In this document: positions 1 to 9,181 of the stretch, piece by piece
Layout of the letters: each line of letters opens with the position of its first letter
How positions within the stretch are numbered: the stretch's first letter is position 1
Assembly: GCF_028389875.1 (NCBI RefSeq)
Contig: NC_084663.1
Coordinates: 205,065,876 to 205,129,875 of the forward strand
Direction: 5' to 3'
Length of the DNA: 64,000 bases
From: Rhea pennata
Taxonomy: Eukaryota; Chordata; Aves; Rheiformes; Rheidae
The notes under the pieces: generated by a model
Seen by the model: only the letters and a program-made list of their open reading frames with translations
Database searches by the model: none
Told to the model about the DNA's origin: nothing
Made by a program: the position numbers and the translations under genes

Positions 1-322
1 TAAAGAGCCTCTTAAAAATCATGGAGTTACTTATGCTCTGACATATAAGGATGTCCATCCTGTAATAACATGACTATGAATCTTTCCAAATAAAAAGTTT
101 ACATTCCTTCTCACCATGCCTGGTCCCACAGACTAATGTCTGCATGTGAATATGTAAACGCTTCCTGTGAAGTTTCCATTCTTAAAAAAACTCTCTCTTC
201 AGATATTATGACAGTAATATCAAGAATAAAAAAAAAAACCCAAGTAATTAAAAGCCCTACAAACTTAGTATTTCTAAAACATCAAATATTTTCATGACAA
301 CAACATTATGCTCTTTACTTAC
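1..322 (-). other. CEP295: CEP295 intron, partial
   Basis: This stretch follows the splice donor of the exon at 323-523 and runs off the left edge of the window. It is AT-rich with a short A run near 229-238. I see no further exon in it, so the next CEP295 exon must lie beyond position 1. Confidence 0.7.
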
Positions 323-523
323 ATTTTCCTTGGCTTGTCTGTGTCCCTCACCAACAGCTCTTAAGCTCGATAAATACAGTTTTTCTAAGGCCTTAATCTT
401 CTCATCTTGTGCTTTCTGCCACTCAGCTCTCAATGCCTTTTCTAACTGATGTAGTTGTTCTTCTCTCCTCTGCTTTACCTCCTGTCTTATCCGCAAGGCA
501 ATATACTTCTCTTGCTCCCTAAC
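323..523 (-). CDS. CEP295: CEP295 second coding exon (residues 37-103)
   Basis: This is the second coding exon of CEP295, a large coiled-coil centriolar protein (Ana1 in flies) needed for centriole-to-centrosome conversion. The minus strand encodes 67 residues, from VREQEKY to HRQAKEN. The sequence is rich in Arg, Lys, Glu and Gln, as expected for an N-terminal helix, and includes the recognisable segment LEKLYLSSLRAVGEGHRQAK. A clean acceptor (ctgcag before GTT at 523) and a consensus donor (GTAAGT at 322-317) bound it. At 201 bp it is phase 0 at both ends, so it joins in frame to the exon at 4815-4922. The open frame continues a little past both splice sites, but those tails are intronic. 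Identity rests on recognising the vertebrate CEP295 N-terminus; the remaining roughly 2,000 or more residues are outside the window. Confidence 0.92.
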
Positions 524-1299
524 CTGCAGAAATAGCATTTATGTTTTGTCAGCAACTTAAACAGAAAAGTAATTCTTTCTGGCAGCAGATCTCTCCACAA
601 TACACTCTCCTACACTTGCTACTTTACCACCTTCAGTCTCACCAGCTCTTCCATTACAACTACATCTATCTCAAACATGTTTTAACATTGTCATTACCCT
701 TTCCAAAAATCATCTTTAATAATTGGTCTTTGGGCTTAAACCAAAACATTTAATAAAATTGTATTTATTATTAAAGACTGACACACAGCCGATAATCAAA
801 ATATATAACTGGCTTGGAATAACCTTCCCTCCAAAGGAAAGGAATACAATGATTTAGTAATAACTTTTAATGATGTAACATATTTCTGTAAGGAAAAATA
901 GCAACTATATTGCTTGATTAAATATTTTTTCCACTTTGTCAGTAAAATTTTGTAAACAAAAAGACTCTCTCTCCTAAGAGAAATGCATATTAAAATAAAA
1001 AAACGCCTAAGAGGCTGGAAGATTAGTACATATAATCTTCTTAAAGATGTATATTTTTGAAGATGTGAGACCCAAATAGCTTGTGTGAGATAGCGCAGAG
1101 AAAGGCAAACTTTAAGAGTTTAAAGGAGTAAGACTAAAAAGGGGAAAGTAGTCACATGCCCTAACAGCAGCATAGTATAACAGAAATGGAAGAAAGACTA
1201 GACAATTGACAGCTGGGCTACAAATAACTTAAAAGATGCTTTGGTTAAATTAATTCTAAAAGGAACAATAAAAGGAGTGCAGCTAACAAAGGTAGCGAA
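524..1299 (-). other. CEP295: CEP295 intron, part 1
   Basis: AT-rich intronic DNA between the acceptor of the exon at 323-523 and the recognisable part of the CR1 element. No exon is evident. The small open frame at 541-753 on the plus strand has no recognisable product. Confidence 0.6.
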
Positions 1300-1302
1300 C
1301 AG

Positions 1303-1806
1303 ATGCAGCAGTTCATTCAGTACATGCAGAAGACACTTTTGTTTCAAATCCTAGGAGCATCTGCTTCTTCAGATATGGTCACAACACGCCACAGAGCACA
1401 TTCCCCAGGAGCTGTTGGAGTCACAGCATCAGCTGTGTCAGAGACTTCAGCCCAGGCAGACCCTCTGCTCCTCCATGTTGCTGCTAATAATACCAAGGGC
1501 AAACTGGAAACCATCACATAGGATTTCAGAGCTCTGGGGATGGTGGTCAAGGGTCTGGGAGCCCAGATCATTTCCTCCTCAATCCTGCCAGTGAGGGGGA
1601 AGGATGCAAAAAGAAGCAGACTGACTCTCCAAGTTAACAACTGGCTGTACTGCTTGTGTTGGCAACAGGGTTTTGGTTTCTATGATCATAGGACCTTGTC
1701 TGAATATAAGCACCTGATAGGGAGAGATGAGATCCACCTCACTAAGCACGGGAAGCATGTCTTTGCCAGCAAGTTGGCCAGTCTGGTAAGGAGGGCTTTA
1801 ATCTAG
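1303..1806 (+). pseudogene. CR1 ORF1 remnant, esterase-like domain
   Basis: The frame holds a partial SGNH/GDSL-hydrolase-like domain of the type found in CR1 ORF1. PLLLHVAANNTKGKLE corresponds to the central block, followed after an in-frame stop (1519-1521) by DFRALGMVVKGLGAQIISSS and VRGKDAK. The block GRDEIHLTKHGKHVFASKLA contains the Asp-x-x-His pair (D-E-I-H) expected near the active site. CR1 ORF1 is thought to help bind RNA and lipids during retrotransposition. Here the N-terminal part is missing or unrecognisable, and the frame shifts from the one starting at 1303 to the one at 1540. It is dead. Assignment rests on family knowledge, not on an alignment. Confidence 0.75.
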
Positions 1807-1959
1807 GAAAAATGGAGGAAGGGGAGAGTTGTAGAGACAGGGTAGTCAACAAAACCAAGGCTCAAGTCAGGAGGTCTCCAGCAGGTGCTCACAACCAGAG
1901 AAGTGCTCACATCACATGACTATAGAGGATCCTCTAGCACTCCTCCTGGGAAACCTGCA

Positions 1960-4249
1960 TGCTTGATTACCTCTCTGAAGTGCTTGCAAACCAATGCATG
2001 TAGCATGGGGAATAAACTGTAAGAATTAGAGATCTGTATGCAGTTGCAGGGCCACGATCTCATTGCAATTAGAGACAGGGTGGGATAGCTCACATGACTG
2101 GAATGACATCATGGATGGCTACCTGCTTTTTAGGAAAGAGAGACCAGGAAGATGAGGTGGTGAGAGAGGTGAGAGCGCAACTGGAATGTATTGAATTCTG
2201 CCTAGGGGTGGATGAAGAGCAAGTCGAGAGCTTATGCGAAAGCATTAAAGGGCAGGCTAAAACGGGTGACACTGTTGTGGGTGTTTATTACAGGCCACCT
2301 GACCAGGAAGAGGAAATCGATGAGGTCTTCTAGAGACAGTGGAAGCAGCCTCACAATTGCAGACCCTGGTTCTCGTGGGGGACTTCAACCACCCTGATAT
2401 CTGCTGGAAAGACAACACAGCAAGGCACAAACAGTCCAGGAGGCTCCTGCAGAGCACTGATGATAACCTCTTGACACCAGTGGTGGAGGAGCCAATAAGG
2501 AGAGGTCTGCTGCTGGACCTTGTACTAACAAGATGTGGATCAGAGATGTGAAGGTTGAGGGCAGCCTTGGCAGCAGTGACCATGAGATGGTGGAGTTTAG
2601 GATCCTGCGAGGAAGAAGCAGGGCAGTAAGCAGGATCACAACCCTGGACTGCACGAGAACAAACTTTGGCCTCTTCAGAGACCTACTTGGAGGAGTCTCA
2701 GGAGTTAAGGCCATAGAAGGAAGTGGTGTTGAAGAAAGCTGGTTAATATTCAAATATCACTTCCTCCAAGCTCAACAGCAGTGCATGCCTACGAGAAAGA
2801 AGTACAGCAAAGGGGGCAGGAGACCTGCATGGATGAGCAAAGAGCTCCTGGCAAAACTCAAACAGAAGAACAAAGTACACAGAATGTAGAAGCAGGTACA
2901 GGCCACTCGGGAGGAATACAGGAACACTGTCAGGAGCATGCAGGGATGAAACAAGGAAGGTTAAGGAGCATTTGGTATTAAGCTGGCACGGAATGTCAAG
3001 GACAAGAAGGGGTTCGAATACATCAGTAGCAAAAGGAAAACTAGGGAAAACATGAGTCTGCTGCTGAATAGAGCGGATACTCTGGTGACTAAGGATACAG
3101 AGAAGGCAAAGTTACTGAATGCCTTCTTTGCTTCAGTCTTTATTGCTAAAGCCAGTCCTCAGAAATCCCAGAACCTGGAGAACAGGGAGAAAGTCTGAAG
3201 AAAGGAGACTTTCCCTTGGCTGAAGAGGATCAGGTTAGAGATCATTTAGGCAAACCTGACACACAAGCTCAGGAAGTGTGGGTTAGACAAGCAGACAGTG
3301 AGGTGGATTGAGAACTGGCTTCAGCCTTTCAAGGCAGAGCTCAGAGTTGTCATCAGCAGCAGTTTAGTTGGAGGCCTGTAGCTAGCAGAGTCCTCCAGGG
3401 GTCAGTACTGAGGCCAGTCTTGTTCAAATTATTCATCAGTAACCTGGATGAAGGGACAGAGTGCCTCCTCAGCAAGTTTGCTGATGATACAAAACTGCTT
3501 GGAGTGGCTGATACACCTGAGAGCTGTACTGCCATTTAGAGAGATCTGGACAGGCTGGAGGACTGGGCAGAGAGGAACCTCGTGAAGTTCAACAAAAGCA
3601 AGTGCAGAGTCACGCACCTGGGAAGAAATAACCCCATGCACCACTACAGGTTGGGGGTTGATCTGTCAGAAAGCAGCTCTGCAAAGAAGGATCTGGGAGT
3701 CCTGCTGGACAAGTTCACCCTGAGCCAGCAATATGACATTGTAGCCAAGAAGGCCAATGGTATCCTGGGGTGCATTAGTAAGACTGTCATCAGCAGGTCA
3801 AGGGGGGAGTCCACATAGCGAGTACTGTGTCCAATTCTGGGCTCCCCAGTACGAGAGAGAAATGGAGAGTCCAGTGTAGGGGGCAAAAAGATGACTGGGG
3901 ACTGGAGCATCTCTCTTATGAGGAAAAGCTGCTAGAACTGGGCCTGTTTAGCCTGGAGAAGAGAAGACTGAGGGGGGATCTAATCAGTGTATACAAATAC
4001 CTTAAGGGCTCCCCCCTCCTCTCCTGTCAAGAGGACGGGGCCAGACTCTTTTCAGTTGTGCCCAGCAACAGGACAAGAGGCAACAGGCACAAATTGAAAC
4101 ACAGGAAGCTCCACCTGAATATGAGGAAGAATTTCTTTACTGAGAGGATGACGGAGCACTGGAACAGGTTGCCCAGAGGGGCTGTGGAATCTCCTTCTCT
4201 GGAGATATTCAAAACCTGCCTGGAGGCCATCCTGTCTAACATGCTCTAG
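1960..4249 (+). pseudogene. CR1 ORF2 remnant, endonuclease and reverse transcriptase
   Basis: This is a broken CR1 ORF2. The endonuclease part includes VVGVYYRPPDQ (near 2275), VGDFNHPDICW (near 2373) and SLGSSDHEMVEF (near 2563), the C-terminal SDH-type motif of APE-like LINE nucleases. The linker then reads ITTLDCTRTNFGLFRDLLGG and GGRRPAWMSKELLAKLKQKNK. Around 3260-3275 the sequence jumps from the start of the RT domain to the block normally just ahead of the catalytic region, so several hundred bases are missing. After that come the second-Asp region (KFADDTKL equivalent near 3475-3500, degraded), KFNKSKCRVTHLGRNNPMHHYRLG (3582 onward), and an open C-terminal frame (3827-4249) with GLEHLSYEEKLLELGLFSLEKRRLRGDL and the terminal HWNRLPRGAVESPSLEIFK. 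Multiple stops and shifts make it inactive. Confidence 0.88.
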
Positions 4250-4325
4250 GTGACTCAGCTTGAGCTGGGAGCTTGAACTAGATGATCTCCAGAGTTCCCT
4301 TCCAATCTCAACCATTCTGTGAATA

Positions 4326-4814
4326 TTTTAAAAGCATTCAGAGCTACTACGTGATGTAACAACTCTTTTAGTCTACTGGAAAGCTGTGAAGTTTTGTATT
4401 AGCCAGCTTGTTTTGGTGGTGATTAGGCAGAAGAAATATTTGGAAGTCAGAGATATGAATCTCTGCACAAAAGACGTTGACAGAAAATAAGACATATCTA
4501 CATGTTAACTAACAAATAGAAATGGTAGCCAAAGATGAAAATTTATATAAAGACCTAAGTTGGCAAGAACAATTGGAATAGAGGCCCAAATTAGCCTAGT
4601 AAGGACAGAAGATACCAAAAGCAAAACAAGCATTTACTAGTAAAGAAACATGAGAAAAGGAAAATAATTCACAAACTACATACAAATTTAATACACAACT
4701 ATAATGACCCTGCACTATTTAATTTACATGAAATAATTCAGTAAAAGAAATACATTTTTAAGTATTTTACATCATAAAATGAAACAGACAACTAGTGCAA
4801 AGACACAGGCATAC
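4326..4814 (-). other. CEP295: CEP295 intron, part 2
   Basis: AT-rich intronic DNA between the CR1 3' end and the splice donor of the start-codon exon. I see no gene or repeat in it. Confidence 0.6.
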
Positions 4815-4922
4815 CTGCTGTAGCCTCAGTTTTCTTCTTCTTTCATACTCTTCTTTTAAAAGCATAGTTTCTTCGTTAGGACTAAACCTTAATTTCCCAA
4901 CTCTTGTCACTTTCCTCTTCAT
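4815..4922 (-). CDS. CEP295: CEP295 first coding exon (residues 1-36)
   Basis: The minus strand starts with ATG at 4922-4920 and encodes 36 residues beginning MKRKVTRVGKLRFSPNEE and ending RRRKLRLQQ. This matches the known vertebrate CEP295 N-terminus: a basic start, the SPNEE block and the YERRRKLRL helix. The exon extends to 4948, with 26 bases of 5' UTR preceded by a good acceptor (ttgttctcacag). The donor is GTATGC at 4814-4809. It ends in phase 0 and continues in frame into 323-523, which starts VREQEK. The ATG is the first in the exon. Too short to show as a long open frame, the exon was found by reading the sequence between splice signals. Confidence 0.93.
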
Positions 4923-4948
4923 CTTGGGGAGGATTGACAATCAACTTT
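4923..4948 (-). other. CEP295: CEP295 5' UTR part in exon 2, with acceptor
   Basis: This is the 26-base untranslated stretch between the acceptor AG (4950-4949) and the CEP295 ATG. The pyrimidine-rich tract just upstream (minus strand, ttgttctcac) supports a real acceptor. It implies a separate non-coding first exon upstream, expected in the CpG island at about 6.3-6.9 kb. Confidence 0.75.
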
Positions 4949-6319
4949 CTGTGAGAACAATATGAAAAACAAACATTAGACATAAACATTAGCAAAACAT
5001 CTATAAGAAATAAATATTGCCACAATCTTATATATCTATAATATCTGTGAAGGTGGGTGCAACTGTTCATGCTTGTTACAAATTTCACTCAATACTAGTG
5101 GCATTTTCTTCATAATCATAACAAAACATACTGGTTTTGAACTATTATGCATGTAGTATACTCTGCAAAGAGTAGGTATTACATTCACATTCCTGAAACT
5201 GTATGCCAGAAAATAATTACTATGCCATTCAGAATATATTAACTCCTCTATACACCCAAAACACACACCACCTGTACAGTAAGCAGATTACATAGTTGTA
5301 TGAGAATATTTTGGTACAAATCAATTATAAGATACAAGCTACTGAGACTGCAGTCTAACTGTTAACAACCTCCTTCTCAGAAGGTTGTGAAAGTCCATTA
5401 AGTCTGCTTTCCATTAGAACACCAACATTTCTATCTGATAATTTTTCAGTTCAATTTCCTTAAGTAGCTTTTTAAAATAATGTTTCCCCCTGGATTTTAC
5501 TGTGAAATCAGCAGCAGGACAACAATACTGGTTTTGCAGATCATTTCTCATTTTCCTTACAATTATCATTTCCATTTCTAACCTCACAGCAGAAAGTTTT
5601 TCAGCTTAATATACAGCTTGGTCCAAACCCACTCAAAGAGAGGGGGGAATAAAAATAAATCTGGTCTTTAAATGTTAATAGCCTGTAAAGTTTTTCCTCC
5701 AAATCCTCTCCCAAAATAAAAAGACAAGAACTTTCAAAAGCCGTTATTTAAAGATCAAAGGGCTATTACTAGCTAACAACCCAGGCAACAATTGTAACCA
5801 ACATAACTAAGTTTCTGTTATATCTGAAAAGGTTTCTTTTCAGTATCATAGATACCAAAATAACATAACTCTAAAGTACTCAGATAAAGCATAAAAAGGA
5901 AATAATTTGTTATGAGGTGCACTTAATGTAGGCTTAGTACACCACTGGATCCCAAGATTCACTGCAGGATAAGCAAGGAAAAAATACCATGACTTCTTCT
6001 AGCCATCCCTTAGTAAGCTCATACAGTGCAAATAAGAAGTTCATCAGAACTACTAGATGAAGAGCAAAAGACTGCATTCCACTTTACTTCACACTTGAAG
6101 AAAGGAAAACCTACAGCACGAATAATACAAAGTCAAAAAGATCTAAGGTTTAATGGAGAAGAACAAAAGCAGATTACACACTCCAAAGATTCAGGTGCAG
6201 TGGAAAGCAGTCAGCACACACGCAACACTTAAAAACGAGACAGCAACACCGTGCTACGGAGGTGCTCCTAAGCAGCAATAGCTTCTCTTACTACCCTGAC
6301 CAGGACAGCGAGCGAACAG
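4949..6319 (-). other. CEP295: CEP295 first intron (inferred)
   Basis: AT-rich DNA between the start-codon exon and the CpG island. I see no coding exon in either direction. The open frame at 6026-6232 on the plus strand (68 codons) has no recognisable features. Confidence 0.55.
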
Positions 6320-6925
6320 GCAGCCTCTGGAGCGCGCAAGCTCTTCTTCGGAGCCTGAAAGGGCAGCAGCGGGGTTAAAGGGACGGCGGGCGCCGGGGGC
6401 TCAGCGGAGCGCGCCGCGCCCTGAGGCGTGCGGCCGAGCGCGGACGGACGGGCCCCGCCGGGCACGCTCCGCCGCCCGCTGCCGGCCCTCGCTCGCGGAG
6501 CGCCCTCCCCGCATCGCCCTTCCCGAGCAGGGGCCGCCGGAGGCCTCGCTCCCCCCCAGCCACTGGGCCCGGCGCAGCGGCCCGCACGCACCCGCCGCCA
6601 CCTCGCCCGCTCCCGCCGCCGCCAACGGCTGCCTCGCGCGCCTGCGTCAGCGCCGACGCTCGCACCCAACCGCCAATGGCCGCGGGCGCGGCGGGAAACC
6701 GGGCCGCCCGCCGCGGGCCGCGCCCTTTGCGCATGCGGAGTGCCGCCGCCGCTCCACCGCCCCTCTCAGCGCCTCAGGCTGCACGAGGTGCGCCTGCGCC
6801 AGCGGGCACCCCGTCCCTCCGCCCAGCCATGAGCTCCGCCCCCCGGGCTCCGGATGACCAATAGGAGATGAGGAAGACCGTGATTGACCGGTGGGGCTGA
6901 AAGCGGCAAAAAGTAGCGCGGGGGC
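6320..6925 (-). promoter_or_regulatory. CEP295: CpG-island promoter of CEP295
   Basis: A sharp island of very GC-rich, CpG-dense DNA lies 1.4 kb upstream of the CEP295 start-codon exon, where the non-coding first exon and promoter should be. It contains GCGCATGCG at 6729-6737, a near-perfect NRF1 core, and CCAAT boxes at 6673-6677 and 6858-6862. I see no TATA box, typical of housekeeping and centrosome genes. Possible minus-strand donors for exon 1 (GTGCGT and GTGGCG, near 6585-6605) are present, but I cannot choose between them. Long open frames on both strands here are products of GC richness. Transcription in both directions is possible. Confidence 0.75.
6729..6737. promoter_or_regulatory. 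NRF1-type palindromic site
   Basis: GCGCATGCG matches the core of the NRF1 binding site and lies inside the CEP295 CpG island. NRF1 sites are common in CpG-island promoters. Binding is inferred from sequence only. Confidence 0.5.
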
Positions 6926-6927
6926 CT

Positions 6928-6951
6928 GGCTGACTGACTGACTGACTGACT

Positions 6952-6995
<44 letters not shown>

Positions 6996-6996
6996 C
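6928..6996. repeat. Compound (GACT)n-(GACA)n microsatellite
   Basis: About six copies of a TGAC unit (6931-6954) pass directly into about ten copies of an AGAC unit (to about 6994). It borders the CpG island. The repetitive MSVCLSV-type reading frames on the minus strand are translations of this repeat, not genes. Confidence 0.95.
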
Positions 6997-7796
6997 TCAC
7001 ACACAGACACTCCTAATTTTACTCTAACTACCGCGAAAGAGGCAGCGACGCGATAGCTGGCTGTGCTGTGCTTCCCCTGGCAGGCCCGGGCGCAGTTCCC
7101 TGCTCTGTGCCTCTTACCCGAGCGAGGCTCTGCCACGCTTCAGGTCACCGCTTGCCCCTCAAGCCATCCATTCTCAGTCAGTCTCTCCCTAAGGACTAAT
7201 TTAGGCACAATTAATATTTGCTCCGCTCTATCAGGCAATCTTGGCTACATACCCAAAAGGGTTTATTACGAAGGACAGGTATTATTAGCTGGGCTAGAAA
7301 TGCGGGAATTGGGGAGGGAAAATAAAGCTGAGCATTGCCTCTTTGCTCACCCTTCTTCCGCTGCGTAACTCTGGCTCACAGCTGGTTTTGATGCCCTGTA
7401 GGAGTAAAATAAGTGAATTTAGACTCTGCTAGTTGGATTCTGGTGCTACTCTGCCTCTTTTCTGAGGCTTGCGTGCAGCTGGTTAAATTGCCTTTACAAC
7501 GAGTGGGTCTATATTGCTCTCTCAAGCTGGTGCTGATCTTTCAGAAACTTTTTTGAAACTAATTCCTGGTCCTGTAAGTCTAATGCTTCTTTGCTTCTTT
7601 GCTTTTATTCTCATGTTTTAGTTTTCATTACAAAAGAGACCATTTCTCATATGTGTGAGATTTACAGCAGTTTGGGTTTGAAAGTCGAGTCATCTGATAT
7701 CCTTGATTTATAAGGAGCAGCAAAAACTTGTTACTCATGTTTAGAGAAACAATTCTGCTCCACATACAGATGAAGCAAAAGTGGCTGTGCCAGAAT

Positions 7797-7853
7797 GTTT
7801 TTTTTGTTTGTTTGTTTGGTTGGTTGGTTGGTTGGTTTGGTTTGGTTTTTTTC
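7797..7853. repeat. (TTTG)n/(TTGG)n low-complexity tract
   Basis: T runs followed by GTTT units, then GGTT units, then GGTTT units. It is a simple-sequence tract that changes its unit along its length. Confidence 0.9.
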
Positions 7854-9143
7854 CTGTTAAATATGTACCCAGGGTCTGAGCTGCTGCTGCAAAAAGGGGG
7901 ATAAATGCCTATGACCTGTAATCAGACAGGCACACAGGAGAGAATCAGTTGTCTTATAATGAAATGTGAGCACAAAATACAGCATTTTATGCAGTTTCTT
8001 CTAGAGAAAGGAAAAGGTGATTTTTTACTAAGAGCTAGCTGTCAAAATAACCCACTATATTGTGCTCTGCAGGATGGAAATCAGGAGACCTGAGATGACT
8101 TGGTAAAGCTTGGCGGCCTAGTACCTGCAGATGCATGCCTGCACATAAAATATAGGGAAAACTACAAACTGCAAAACAAAAGCTTTAAGCGTGGGAAGAA
8201 GTCACGTGGGAGCTGGATGTACTTTCTTCACGGTCTTCTGCATTTTACTGCTAACTGCCTTCTTATTCAGATTTCTGTGCTATGGGATCAGTTAAGGAGA
8301 TAATTTGCTTTGTATCACGTGCTTGCAACTTGTTTGCAAGCTGCTGACTGTAATAGCTGTTAAGTAGTTAATACCTGATTGTACTCTGCAGACACCCAGG
8401 TGCTACACAGTATGCATACTGAAAAAATTAAACTTGAGTACTGTGTTTCCAAATATGTTTCCCAGTCTCCTTATTGGATTTTTTTGTCCTTCAACATTTT
8501 CATTATGACAGCACTCTCTACAATATCATCTCTTCTAAATAGCTTTTTCTCTGTAGGTCAGCAGGTAAAAAAAAAAAATGCAGACAATCTATTAAGAGAG
8601 TAATTGAAATTGGATTTTTAAACCTTCTATTTATAAAATGTGAAAGAGGTCAAACATATGGTCTAAAATTAGGCTATTGGGAAAAGAGTTATAATGAATC
8701 CTACATTTGCCAGGTAAGAATTTTGTTTAAAGGGTGCTTTTTATTCAAAAAGTTGAGAAGAATTATTTCTACTACTACTTAATTTACATACATATAATTA
8801 AAAACGGATTTAGAAAATAGTAATTTTTAATAATACTCTAATGTCTTTCACTTGTTAGTGTATCTGAACTACATTATTGACATGGATTAATTCTTTCCTC
8901 TTGTGAAGTAGATGGTATTCCTTTCATAAGAGATGAATACGGATGCAGCAATATTGTTGCCTAATCTAACTGGGCAAACATAAAATTGGAGATAATAGCT
9001 TCCCCCCCCCCCACCTTTGTTTTCATATTTAAACCACTTTTCTGGGGGAAAAGAAAGACACTTGATGCAGGTGTTATCTGTAGAGCCCCAAGATACTCAG
9101 GGGAAGATCTGAACTTGTTTTCAGGAACAGAACGCCTTCTATA

Positions 9144-9146
<3 letters not shown>

Positions 9147-9178
<32 letters not shown>
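9147..9178. repeat. Poly(A) run of 32
   Basis: Uninterrupted run of A. It could be the tail of an old retroposed sequence, but I do not recognise the DNA before it. Confidence 0.9.

Positions 9179-9181
<3 letters not shown>

Larger units (their letters stand above)
1300..4325 (+). mobile_element. CR1 LINE, long but decayed copy
   Basis: A plus-strand CR1 non-LTR retrotransposon, antisense to its host gene, fills most of the 4.3-kb CEP295 intron. In order it shows the C-terminal part of ORF1 with a GDSL/SGNH-esterase-like domain (about 1303-1806), the ORF2 endonuclease (about 1960-2600), the ORF2 linker (2600-3200), the reverse transcriptase C-terminal half (about 3270-4249), and a short 3' UTR ending in CATTCTGTGA near 4313-4322. 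That ending matches the CR1 3'-terminal octamer-type repeat, here as one copy. The element is full of stops and frameshifts and lacks part of the RT domain, so it cannot move. The 5' boundary is uncertain. Most avian CR1 copies are short 3' fragments, so this length is unusual. Confidence 0.9.

Noticed and set aside
6268-7136. Open frames in the first CpG island and the MSVCLSV-repeat frames
   Set aside because: GC-composition artefacts and a translated tetranucleotide repeat.
9147-9178. Poly(A) run as the tail of a processed pseudogene
   Set aside because: The sequence before it matches no gene I recognise and has no coding trace. Kept only as a simple repeat.
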